NCBI GenBank assembly: GCA_023374045.1
Contig: CM041778.1
Location: 367,882,831-367,946,830, forward strand
Origin: Limonium bicolor
Taxonomy: Eukaryota; Streptophyta; Magnoliopsida; Caryophyllales; Plumbaginaceae
Length of the DNA stretch: 64,000 nt
Direction: 5' to 3'
Shown: piece by piece, positions 35,595 to 46,839 of the stretch
How the letters are laid out: each line of letters starts with the position of its first letter
How positions within the stretch are numbered: position 1 is the first letter of the stretch
Program-made: the position numbers and the translations under genes
Notes under the pieces: generated by a model
What the model was told of the DNA's origin: nothing
Database searches by the model: none
What the model saw: the letters and a program-made list of their open reading frames with translations, nothing else

Positions 35595-37046
35595 ATGGAT
35601 TCTATAATCTCCAACTGCTCTCGCCTCCATATCCACCCAGCGGAATCCACCTCCATTGAAGAAGCTTGCCTGATTATGGAACCAAATTCCCCGATATTTG
35701 GCAAAGCTTTATTTGGTAGAATATGGAGTCCTACCCGAATAGGAGCTAGACTTATGCAAAACATCATGGTGCATATTTGGAAACCCAAGGCCTATTTCCA
35801 AGTCTCAGAAGTGGGAGAGAATCGTTTCACATTTCAGTTTACCTCAGAAGATGATACGGAAGTTATTATGTCCAATGGTCCATGGCATTTCCAGCACCAT
35901 CTTCTAGCTGTGATGGCCTTAGACTCCAACTTACCTATTGAAGAACATGAACCCAAAGCTATCAAGATTTGGGCAGGGATTCATAAAATTCCCTTGGCCT
36001 TTTTCAACAGACCCTCAGCTATTAACTTAGCAAACAAGATAGGCTCTTTCATCGAATGCTCAGCCCACATCAATCCTCTTAGAGCCTGATACCTGAGAGT
36101 TAAAATAGAGATCAAGCTCATTGAGCCCTTCTGCAGAATGATAGTTGTCAAAATTGCTAATGGCAATAGGGTTTGTCGTATTTCCTATGAAAATCTACCA
36201 AGCTTCTGCTACAGATGTGGTTTTCTTACCCACACTCTTAATGATTGTAAAGTACCGAAACCCAGCCCCAACTCCACAGAAAGCCCTTGGATTCGATCTG
36301 AATTTGCTAGTTCTTTAGCTTCTGTTACAGATTCTTTTCTCCTTGACCAATGGAAGGAGGAAGGCATCCTGGATGGTATTACTGCTCTAGCTACTCAGGC
36401 GTAACTTGTCCCCCTGGTTAAGCTTCCCACGGTCAATGTTGATCTCTCCCTAGCTACTAAGCCGGTAGACATTGTTCCTATTCCACATAAACCCCCTCAT
36501 ATTATTCAAGGCCTCCCCATGCAAACTCAAACCCAACATAGAACCCCAGTGTCTCCCCAAAGTTCCTCCAACACTTCTTCTTCTGCACCCCCAGGCTTTT
36601 CAAAACCTTTTCTCTATGTCAGACGCCCAAGACTGATCCTTCCTAACTCCCCTCTATCAAATTTCACATCTGGAACTAATGATTTTGAGAAAAAAATCTA
36701 TCAAAATTTTGATTGGAGGTCAGCCCTTTACAAGTTTGAGAAAGATCTCAAAGGAAAGAAGAAAGGTGGAGATGCCAACTACACCCTGGATGACTCAGCT
36801 CCTCTGATCAATATCAATCCATCCCATCAAGAAGTCAATTCTCCCCTAATGCCCAACACCTTCACCCAAAACCTTGCCTCCCAACAGCCTAGCCCCCTTG
36901 AGGGTCCTGATAGACTTTCTTCCCAAAATCATACCTCCATCACCCGAGATAAAGGGAAAGCCAAAATGTTCCCTGAACACCTTCTTCATGCATCCTACCC
37001 TGACAAATTCAAACACAAAAAAAAAAAGAAAGCTTGCGAACCTTAG
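35595..37046 (+). pseudogene. Plant L1-type LINE ORF1 (DUF4283 + CCHC)
   Basis: One frame runs from the ATG at 35595 to TAG at 37044-37046 (~483 codons), broken by in-frame stops at 36087-36089 and 36402-36404. Residues ~15-160 match the DUF4283 RNA-binding-like region of plant LINE ORF1 (GRIWSPTRIGARLMQNIM, FTFQFTSEDD, NGPWHFQHHLL). Near residues 196-220 there is YENLPSFCYRCGFLTHTLNDC, a CX2CX4HX4C zinc knuckle. The C-terminal third is Ser/Pro/Lys-rich and ends in a poly-Lys tract. The protein would coat LINE RNA. Frame continuity across both stops shows these are recent point lesions or readthrough/sequence errors. Confidence 0.9.
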
Positions 37047-37157
37047 TCCACTGATGATTAAATCCTCTATTAACGTGGAGGATTTGGAGGAGACTGAGTA
37101 CCATGAGTTTTTCTACTCTAAGGCAGACTTTGAGGAGGATCAGGGCTGCCACTCCAA

Positions 37158-38654
37158 ATGAGTTGCTTGTCCTTTAACTGTCGAGGGTTGGGTCGCCCTT
37201 GTGCAGTGGTCGGGTCACTAGTTTACTCAGGAAACACAAACCCGACCTAGAGTTTTTAATGGAGACCCATAGATCCATTCTTGAGATGGATCGCATCAAA
37301 GTTCGTTGGTCAAAGTATAGTGGCATTGCAGGTGCTAGCAAGGGAAAGAGTGATGGTTTAGCCCTATTATGGAAAAAGGACCTAGCTATTTCGATCATCA
37401 ACTTCTTCCATCACCATGTGCGGCAGAATTCAGTTTCTCAGGTATGAATCCTTTTACTCTCACTGGTTTCTATGGATGGCCTAACTGGGAGAAAAAATAC
37501 TCTCTTGGGAACTCCTTAATAATCTTAGTAGGCATGTCCATCTTCCCTGGGTGGTTGTAGGTGACTTCAACCAAATTTTGTATGAAAGGGAAAAAAAGGA
37601 GGGAGAATCAGAGAGGAAAAACATATGAGTCCTTTCAGAGAAATTATTCAAAAGCTGGAGCTAATAGATGTGGGTTTTGTGGGATATCCTTATACCTATA
37701 CAAACTGTCAAGACCCTCCATATACTTCCGAGAGTAGGTTAGATAGAGCTTTTTTTTTCAAAGATGCCTTGAATATGTTTTTTACCTCTTCTGTTCTTCA
37801 TTTACCTAGGAAAGATCGGATCACTGTCCAATTATTAGATTCTTAGGAAACCACCTCAAAAAGAAGAATTTTTAGATTTGAAAATGGGTGGCTTCTGGAA
37901 GATAAATGTAGAGAGAGAACGTTTCTCAAGTATGGGGAGATAAGGAAGGGTATCTCAGTACCAATATTGAGACATGTAAATTGAAGTTATTACAGTGGAA
38001 AGGGTGGTCAATTGCCAGAATTCATCATAAGATCAAGCTCAAAAAAAAAAAGAGTTGGAGAAAATTACAAGGGATAATTTCTCAGTTTAGGCGGGGGCCA
38101 ACAGAAAACGTATTCTTACTGAGATTGAACTTCTTTGTTACAAGGAAGAAATCTACTGGAAACAAAGGTCTAGAGATAAGTGGGTAGCAGAAGGTGATAA
38201 AAACACAGCTTACTTTCACCTTAAAGCTAGCTCTAATAGAAGGAGAAAGGAGAATTTTGGCCTCCAATCTGAAGATGGATCCATGAAATTTGAGTGGGGT
38301 GATATTGAGAAAATATCCAGAGATTATTTTCAATCCTTTTTTACAGCAGGAAATGTTACTAACCCTGATTTTTTCACTGATGGTGTCTCAGGTTTACTTC
38401 CACAAGATCTGAGAGAAGACCTTAAGAAGCCTTATACAACCAGTGAGATTTTGAGTGCTTTTAAACAGCTTAGTTCCAATAAGGCTCCGGGTCCTGATGG
38501 TTTCAATGGGGAATTCTTTAAAGCCTTTTGGCCTACTGTAGGAGAGCAAGTAATGTCCACTATTCTCAATATCCTCAATGGTCTCTCAATTCCCTCTCTC
38601 TCAATAAGTATTACATTGCTCTGATCCCAAAGGAAAAAGGGGCCAACTCAATAG
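37158..38654 (+). pseudogene. Plant L1-type LINE ORF2 (endonuclease + start of RT), truncated
   Basis: It starts MSCLSFNCRGLGRP at 37158, the usual start of plant LINE endonuclease. The frame then shifts to KPDLEFLMETHRS (37199 frame), with later blocks GFVGYPYTYTNC and ESRLDRAFF (37625-37846) and the degraded end of the endonuclease near DRITVQL. The linker (37981-38270) has the DKWVAEGDKNTAYFHLKASS motif. The reverse transcriptase begins at 38283 with LSSNKAPGPDGFNGEFFKAFW and YYIALIPKEKGAN, and is cut at 38655 by LARD-2. The rest of the RT, RNase H and poly(A) tail are not found on the other side. Confidence 0.9.
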
Positions 38655-41600
38655 CTGTAACGCCCCTACTTAACATAATTACAGCGGAAATAAAATACTA
38701 AAGGCGTACAGATCATCGGGTTCCAAACACCGGCACCAAACCTCACCAATTTACAACTTACAATCCACAAAAGCTACGGTCTGAACTCGAGAAAAACTTA
38801 ACACAACATAATAGAAATTAAACATATTCTCTCTCCACAAAACCTAGTCCCAACCCAAACGCTCATTCTCTTCGTGGCCACCTGTAAATCAATTCGTACC
38901 TGCAAGATGAAACCAAGCAGCCCACCCCAAAAGGGGCGGGTCAGTTCCCTGGAATGGAACTGGTACAATTCTCCAAAAACAAACTTATAAAGCATAACTC
39001 TTCAAAATAAACAGTAACATGAAAACAAACTCTTAAAAGTAAAACAGAGATAAAGCACTTCAAAACAATCAAGTTAAAGAGAAAAGAAAACAAGACAAAG
39101 ATAGAGATAAAGAACTTCCAAACCAAGTCATCCACTTAAGTAGTCACACCACATAGTTAGTAAGCACCCATTGCTGAGGTTAGAACCAATTCTGGTTAAG
39201 AAGAGAAAGACTTAAGTAGTCACAAAGGACTAGAAGTGACATTAATATCCATGACCCGTGGTAGACAGTTTATGTCTCCACCATTTCAGAAGATGATTCC
39301 CATAGACAAAATATACTCAAGAGTGGAATAAACCAATTGGGAGAGATGGCCCCCACCGCCAGTCAGTTGCCACAAGGGCGAGGTAAACAGACCTCCGCTG
39401 TCAGTTGCCACAAAGGGCGAGGTATAGCAGACCTCCGCTGCCACCGACCCGTTCTCAGTCATCGGTGAAAAGTGTGTGCACCACTTAGTATAAATAATCC
39501 ATACTCAGTACCAAGATTAACATTTCCCATATTCCCATTAGATTATTAACTGCACAAGAGCAATACCAAAACACTCAGTCCTACAGAGTGCAGAGGCGTA
39601 AACCCTCAACAATTAATACCCAATAGAAAGAATCCATTCCCAATTAGGCTGATCAAACTCGACTCATGGATGAAACAATACCCATAGTCCAAAGGAAGAA
39701 TTTACCAATACCATATACTTTCCTATATTCCAGTTACCCCACTAGATCATTAACTGCACCAGAGCAATACCAAAACACTCAGTCCTACAGAGTGCAGAAG
39801 CGTAAACCCTAGGCAGTTAATATCTAGTGAAACAACCAGATAGGAGGAACCAATAACCAAGGAAGTTTCACATACAGGCTCAGTTAGTCACAGCAAGCTC
39901 AGTTAGTCACCCAAACAGTTTCCCTTTTGAAATCCATTCAAGATCAGTTGGTGTTCCAAAACATTCCACAAGTCAATCATCAAAAATATCGGAGTACGAG
40001 AAATCGTACAAAACATTCCACAGAGTCCAAAACACAACAAGCTGAGTACGAGTAATCGTACCTGGGTAACGTTGTAGCAGTTCTAATCAACTTGCGCAAA
40101 CAATCAACATTACTCTGAAGAATATTAAAAGTAGTCTATCATCAAACACTTGTAGCCTATGCTACACTTAAATAAACTCCTTACTCTTATTTCAAAGTCT
40201 CAATTGTCTTTTAAGCCCTCACTTAAATGTTGTGAATAACCTTTGACTTGTCTTAGAATGTTGTATAACCCAAGGTTGTAAGACCAAGTATTTTATTAAC
40301 ACTTGTTGATTGTTCCACCCTTATCCACTTTACCCATACCTAACCATAATTCTCACATTAAAGACCTTTATAACATAAGTGCATTATACGTTATTCAATC
40401 AATCTTAGAATTTCAATAACAATTCTTAAGCTCAATACTTTTATTCTTACTTTAGGACATACATCGTGTTATGACCAATGATGGGTTTATCTTAGAATAC
40501 TATACTGTTATTTCACAATTTATTGACTATGTATCTTTATCAATATCTACTAGATAACCCATTATAACTAAGTTTTCCCCCTTAACTTAATTAAGATCTA
40601 CATCCCGTATACTGAAATCGTAGTGTTGTAGATGCATTTTAGTATAACTTATTTGAGCTACTAAACTCAATTATCTTATCTTTAGTTCAGAATGGCCTTT
40701 AATTACAACCATCTATTAATCTTGTCATAAGTTGTTAAATTACTTTTCATCCTGAAATAACCATATTATAGTTAACTCAGACTCATCGGACTCTTACATT
40801 TAGTATCCACAGGGTATATTATTTACTTTATCATAACTATATAATAAGGTGTTTTAAGATAACCTTTTATGTATCCTTACTTACATTTAATTTCCTAAAT
40901 GTTATATTTTTACACACATTCCCTCCATAGGCTATGTATAAACCTTTTATACTAAACTTCACTAAACTTAAGTCTTAAATACGTTTTAAATTGTTTACAA
41001 AACCTAAAAGGTTTCAAAGGTATAACTTAATAAATTAATTTCCTTTAATGTATTTAGGATGGACAATATATCTACATAAGGTAGAATTTATCAAAGAATT
41101 AAATTATGGATCGTAAGTGAAACTGTTAACTATTTAATAAGTTAATATATTCTGAAAAATCCCCATACCTTATATTCAAATGACACATTAATATTTCCAG
41201 TGTAAAAAGGTAAATCAATATAATCTCTTATGTAACCTAATTTCATCTAATTAAAGGTTTAAAGATTTTAAGTATCTAATTTCTATTTATAAACCTTTTA
41301 GTAAATCTTTAACTATTATGTACAACACTTATTTATAAACTCACATCTTGAATATTAGTAATAAATGTATTTTATATGGCTAACTAATTCTAAGAAACTT
41401 AAGGATTATTATTTAGAGTAATTTCCTAATCATTGTTTAATATAGTCTTATACCATAATCCCTTTTAATGATTTTGTCTCAAAATATTAAGTTATTACTC
41501 AATACTATAAATATTAAGAAATGATTAAATCTAGACTTATTTATCCTCTTCACATTTAGACGTAAAAGTAACTCATTTACTTTATTATTGTTTATATAAT

Positions 41601-42021
41601 ATGAACATTTAAATGTAAAAGTATTTCAATTATATAATAAGATCTATTTGTGTAACACTTTATGTAAACTAATTACAAATATTCCTAAATTTCAACTTAT
41701 TAATTTTCTTAACCCAATTATAGATTTACATTGTGGACATTGACTAAATATATACATGTATTTTAATACTGTTTATATAAATCTTAGAAATTCAAGGGTA
41801 ACTAAAAACTCAATTCATAACCATAAATTAATACCACCTCATATAGTATCTTATTATTAGTATTATGTAGAGGTTTTATTTTAACTCATTAATTCCTGCA
41901 TATTATATTTTCTATAAGGTATTTTATTTCTTTTATTTATTTATTTATCGTATATATATATATCCTTCCTATTATATTTCTCACAAGGAATGTTATTTCC
42001 TTTATCTATTTTTATTGTATT

Positions 42022-42024
<3 letters not shown>

Positions 42025-42094
<70 letters not shown>
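42025..42094. repeat. (TA)n microsatellite, ~70 bp
   Basis: This is an uninterrupted alternating TA run inside the LARD-2 3' LTR, absent from the matching position of the other LTR. Confidence 0.95.
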
Positions 42095-42100
<6 letters not shown>

Positions 42101-44525
42101 CCTACATATATTAAGATTTATCCAGAACACTCTTTAAGAAATTCTATTGTATTTAATTATACCTAATATCTTGTAGACATATCCAAAACTTATTTATGGT
42201 TTATAAAATAAAGTATTTCCCTTAGTTTAGTTAAACATATTAGCTCCCATATTATATATAATAAATAAAACGTAGTTTAGTTAAAGTCTTGCTTTACTCT
42301 AAGTTACTATTTTATTCTGTTTATAAATGCGTAAAATAATATATATTGTTCCTTAGTTTATTTAAAATTAACTCCCATATAATATAGTAAATAAAATGTA
42401 GGATAATTGAATTCCTTAATTTATATAAGTTTCTACTTAAGTAAGTATATATAATATATGTAAATAATTTCACTTCTCTTGAAAGCTAATACAAAAACAT
42501 TTATAAACTTACTGTTATAAAATGCTAATTTAGTTTCCTTTATTTTCCCAGCTTAAAAGTTAATTAACAAACCATACTTTAATTTTTGATTACATTAAAA
42601 ACTTATATTATAGGTTATTCTTATGAAAAACTCACAAACACAATTTTTAAAACCTTTTCCCGTTGCCCAAAAATTCCCAAACTTAATATACAGTAACTAT
42701 AACATTTTAGACATATTATAAAATTTTTGTTTCATAAAAATATCTTTTTAATTTAGCCAATAATTCCAGAAACTCCGTAACTTGTAAAAATCATAACTTA
42801 CGTTTAAAAACTCCAAATCCATAATAATTTACATCAAAATAAACTAGATAAAATAAGGAGTCTATGGTTAAAATTTCAAGTCAAAATACCTTCGGGAAGG
42901 CCATTAACTAATTCAACAAGTTAGGGTTATTACTGGAATAAAAATTAAAACTTATACTTTTAAAATCGTACGTTTTAATCGTGGCCGTCCATCTTATTAA
43001 CTGAGATCGGACGGCCTACAACTCTCGAGTTCATCCGAACAGCAACAACGAGTACTAATCCGATTCTCCAATCTACAGAACGAAATCGTGATTTTGTTTC
43101 TATGGATTCGTAATAAATTTCGGTTCTAATGGTCAATTTCCCCAATTTAATGCAAGTTCATCAAGATTCGATTCGAATTCGAAGGCTAGGGTTATATCTT
43201 CAGTGAGAATAAAATCCATCAAATTCTCCATAAGTACGTAATTGACACAATTGAAACATGGGTTAGGTCGGAATTGTAAAACCGGTTAGCATAATCGGAG
43301 GAATTGAAGAAAGCTCACCGGAATTGCCCGAATCGAAGTGATTTCGAGATCGGTTTCTGGAAAAATTCGAACTTCAGACCAGTTCGTGAAGCAACTTCGA
43401 GGATCTATAAGTTATAGCACAGATCGAGTTAGGCTTTGTTTTTGGGCTCATTAGAAAGATGAAACTTAGATCTACACATTGATAACTAGAACTAATCCTA
43501 ACTCGCTTATACAGAAAGAAAATTGACCCGAAAGTTACGAGTTTACCTCTCTGTTTCGGTATGATTTTATGTGCTGGAAAATCCGAAACTTTGAGCGACT
43601 ATAACTTCCAAACGGTTATGATTCAGGCTTGGGCATAAACATAAGAATTGTAGACGGATTAGAGATCTACACAACGAGCTAAAGAAATCGAAATTTGGTT
43701 GAAAGACGAGGAAGTTATGGCATGACGAACTTTACCTGAAATCGAAGTATAACTGGAATCTGGGTTACGACTGAGAAAGGTGCCAACTTGAGAACGATTT
43801 TCCCGTTGATGTGGATGGAGTTAGGGATTGTATGAGCTATGAATGTAAAGAGGGAATTAAGGAGAAGAGAGTGGTGAAGACGGCACTGGAAAATTCGAAG
43901 TAATGAGAGAGATATGGCCGTCACAAGTTAGGTCAAAAACGGTTGTTTGCTGGAGAAAATCAAGGAGGTAAAAATCTGCTAAGTGTTGGGACGCACGAGA
44001 GGCTGACACGTGGCACTTATGAAATTTTGATTCAAAACTTCAATCTAGCATAACTTTGGCTAGGATGATCCGTTTTTGACGTTCTTTTTATCGATCTTCA
44101 TGGTTTTTCATAACCTATTTATTGGTGTAGGTTTCATGACCTGGTTTGACCATTCTCAAAAAGTCAACTCTAGCAAGGCTTAATAAGCTTTAAGGTTTCT
44201 AGAATTTTATATTGACTTTTATATTTCAAAACATTGTTCCAACACTTCCCAAAATCTTTATAATATATGGAGTGTTTAATAATTTTCCCAAGATTTATTG
44301 ACTTATAAATCTTATTATTAAATTCATAATACCATATAATAATGTATAATAATTAGGGTTAAATAGAAGAAAACCCCTAAATAAATTTCAACCCCATATA
44401 ATAATTTACTATTCATAATTCCATATAATAATTTAATATTCATAATTCCATAATAATTTAATATTCATAATTCCATATAATAATTTAATATTTAATAGTA
44501 TTATTAAAGGTTTAATAAAAGAAAT

Positions 44526-44565
44526 CCCCTAAATTAATTTAAATTAATTTAAATTAATTTAGGGG
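44526..44565. repeat. 40-bp perfect palindrome at LARD-2 LTR terminus
   Basis: CCCC, then alternating TAAATTAATTT words, then GGGG: the 40 bases equal their own reverse complement. It lies 7 bases inside the LTR end, that is, in the U3 start next to where integrase would act. Confidence 0.9.
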
Positions 44566-44920
44566 TATTTCAGCATATCCCCCTTAAAAGAAACTTCGTC
44601 TCGAAGTTTAAAAATCAACTAATAAGCACTCACACCGTTTCGGGTGTGCTGAGACAATAAAAGTTCCAATGAAGTTCCATACCAAACCAATCCTTTATTT
44701 CCATCCACTTCCATAACAACATTCCACTCAAGATTACTCAAAATCAAACTGAATCAGGGTATACCAAGATATTACATGATGAAAATCAAAAGTCACATAC
44801 TGAGTCAATAATGCAAAAACCAAGCACATACAAACACCTCTCATTCTGCTAATACTGTTCTCCCTTTGCTAATAATGAAACGCGGCATAATCCGGATGAG
44901 ATAACGAAGGAGGAGTATGC

Positions 44921-44940
44921 CAGCATATCCCCCTTAAAAG
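44921..44940 (-). other. Second polypurine tract in LARD-2
   Basis: CAGCATATCCCCCTTAAAAG here is identical over 20 bases to 44571-44590, the 3' LTR border with its polypurine tract, exactly 350 bp away. The shared 20 bases include the terminal CA of the LTR edge. Confidence 0.88.
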
Positions 44941-46806
44941 AGCTAAGGTACGCCCTCGTACCGCTACTAATGGCACATTCAAAGAATTCAACACCTTATT
45001 AACCAGCTTTGTTGAATTTTACTGCACTGTTGATTATATCTATGATCGTTATATATATCTGTATCTCTTGATTGTTATGTATTTGTATTTCCTTGGTGAT
45101 TATAAAAATTTTACCTTATGATTATTATCCATTCATTTAATGACGGTTACGAATAATATGTCCATATATGATCTTTTATCATATCAATTATTAACAAGCT
45201 ATAAATCAGGTGTAAGTAGTTTAATAATATTCTTAATAATCTTCCAAAATTATCTTCAAGGGTTTATAGCCCACCCATATGTTAAAACTCTATAAAAAAA
45301 ATATTTTCTATGACTTTCCAAGTTTCAATTGTTTCTATGTTTACTTTATAAATTTACTTATAATTTACATATTTCACCCAAGGGGCAGAATTTTAAAATT
45401 AGCTCCAAAATCTGATTTCTTTATTAAAATTTATTTTTCAAGATAGGGACTCTATATAAAATTTTAAGTCAAATGAACTAGTCTAATGAAAACTTACTCA
45501 CTCTGGTGATATTTTTCTTAGGGTTTGTTCTATGTAAGTGTTCTTCTGATTATTAAATCTTAGTACTCTCTTAGACAATGGTGGCTTTTAGTAAATATCA
45601 CTCTTAGTGTGTCTTTTAAAATTTTATACTTGTATAATGTTAAACTTCCAAGTAAACATGAGAATTTTCAATCTTTAAGTAACTCTCAATGTTTTTTTTT
45701 TTTTTTTTTTTTTAATATGCTCAATAATCAAGTATTTAAGGATCAATGATACTTAGTTTAGTATTACTCTTCTCTTCACTCAATCTTTAAGTAACTTCTT
45801 TTATTGATTTTTTTTTTGATCCAACCAGGGGTAGATGTTGTATCTTGGAGTACCCAAACTTAATCCCCTTCCTCCATATATAGGTATTTTTCACCAAAGA
45901 TTTAACTCAATAAACCCTTTACATTTATGAGTTTTAATACCGGATCTTAAGATACAAATATTGATTTGTTCATTGTGGTTAGCAATGAAATATGCCTAGC
46001 TCAAGATTTCATGATGGTAACGTCTTACCACCACTTCCCCTCAAGTTCAACACAATCCATCACCTGCGTGGAAGATTATATACGGTTAGATGACAAGGCT
46101 TGTCTAGCCCCTAAACTTCTAGAAGTGGGTGTGCACCCCCACTACTTTCAGCCTAGGAGTTCGTCGCACCAGGCACTTCCCGTAGGGTGTTAGGTTTATG
46201 TGTTTTCTTTCTAAAGTTAACATAGAGTTTTAATGTGTTTTTGTTCGGTTGTATGCTACTAGTGTTGGTTAACTTAATAATTTTCTAGACTTAAGATTTA
46301 TCCAAACATTACCTTTAAACAATTTCCAAGCAATTCTTGAGATTTATTTAGAAACTTTAAGGAGTTGAAGTACTTTCACATAATATCAATACTAATTTAG
46401 TTATTTAAAGTTCTATTTGTTCTGTTTTCAATAAAAATTATTCTTTAAAATTCTAAGAACATATGTACTAGCCTTTAAGGATTGCATTTTTGGCAATGAA
46501 TTCTCCATAAGTATGCTTTTGAAAAATAGCTTAATATTTGGTTTATCTCAACCAAAATCTTATCGTACTTAATAGATGATATTCCAACCTATATTTCTAT
46601 CGTGGTTTACTGTTCGAACAGAACAATAGCACACCATTCTCTACAGATATTCATAAAAAGAAAAGTGTATAAGGAATCATTCACTAGTCTAAGCAGGGTT
46701 AGGAGTCGTGCCTTACTGGAATCCTCACTTCCCAATTCTACCCCAATTCCCCAGTTTTAAGTGCACCTAATAATCTAAGTATTTCACTCGGCTTGTTTTC
46801 TCGGGT

Positions 46807-46834
46807 TCAGAGCGTAACTACCGCTCTGATACCA
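46807..46834 (-). other. LARD-2 primer-binding site with overlapping hairpin
   Basis: The primer site is the complement of GCTCTGATACCA (46823-46834), an exact tRNA-iMet match five bases inside the LTR end at 46840. TCAGAGCG (46807-46814) and CGCTCTGA (46822-46829) form an 8-bp perfect stem over a 7-base loop that overlaps the site, as in LARD-1. Confidence 0.9.
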
Positions 46835-46839
46835 ATTTC

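Larger units (their letters stand above)
38656..44572 (-). repeat. LARD-2 3' LTR
   Basis: In element sense it runs from 44572 down to 38656. Features (plus coordinates): a 40-bp perfect palindrome at 44526-44565, ~27-bp tandem repeats at 44380-44495, a (TA)n tract at about 42025-42094, two units of a ~52-bp hairpin repeat (39991-40070), and a ~190-bp direct duplication containing the word TCAGTCCTACAGAGTGCAG (39538-39815). There is also a ~45-bp duplication with GTTGCCACAA and AGACCTCCGCTG (about 39360-39445). The segment 41813-42340 does not match the partner LTR. Confidence 0.85.
44573..46839 (-). other. LARD-2 internal region, noncoding
   Basis: This 2.27-kb stretch has no recognised domain. 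It contains the polypurine tract (44573-44590), a second copy of it (44921-44940), a T22 run (45692-45713) and the primer site (46823-46834). A 75-codon plus-strand frame at 45966-46193 has no recognisable motif and runs against element sense. Confidence 0.75.

Noticed and set aside
45966..46193. 75-codon plus-strand frame in the LARD-2 interior
   Set aside because: It runs antisense to the element and has no motif.
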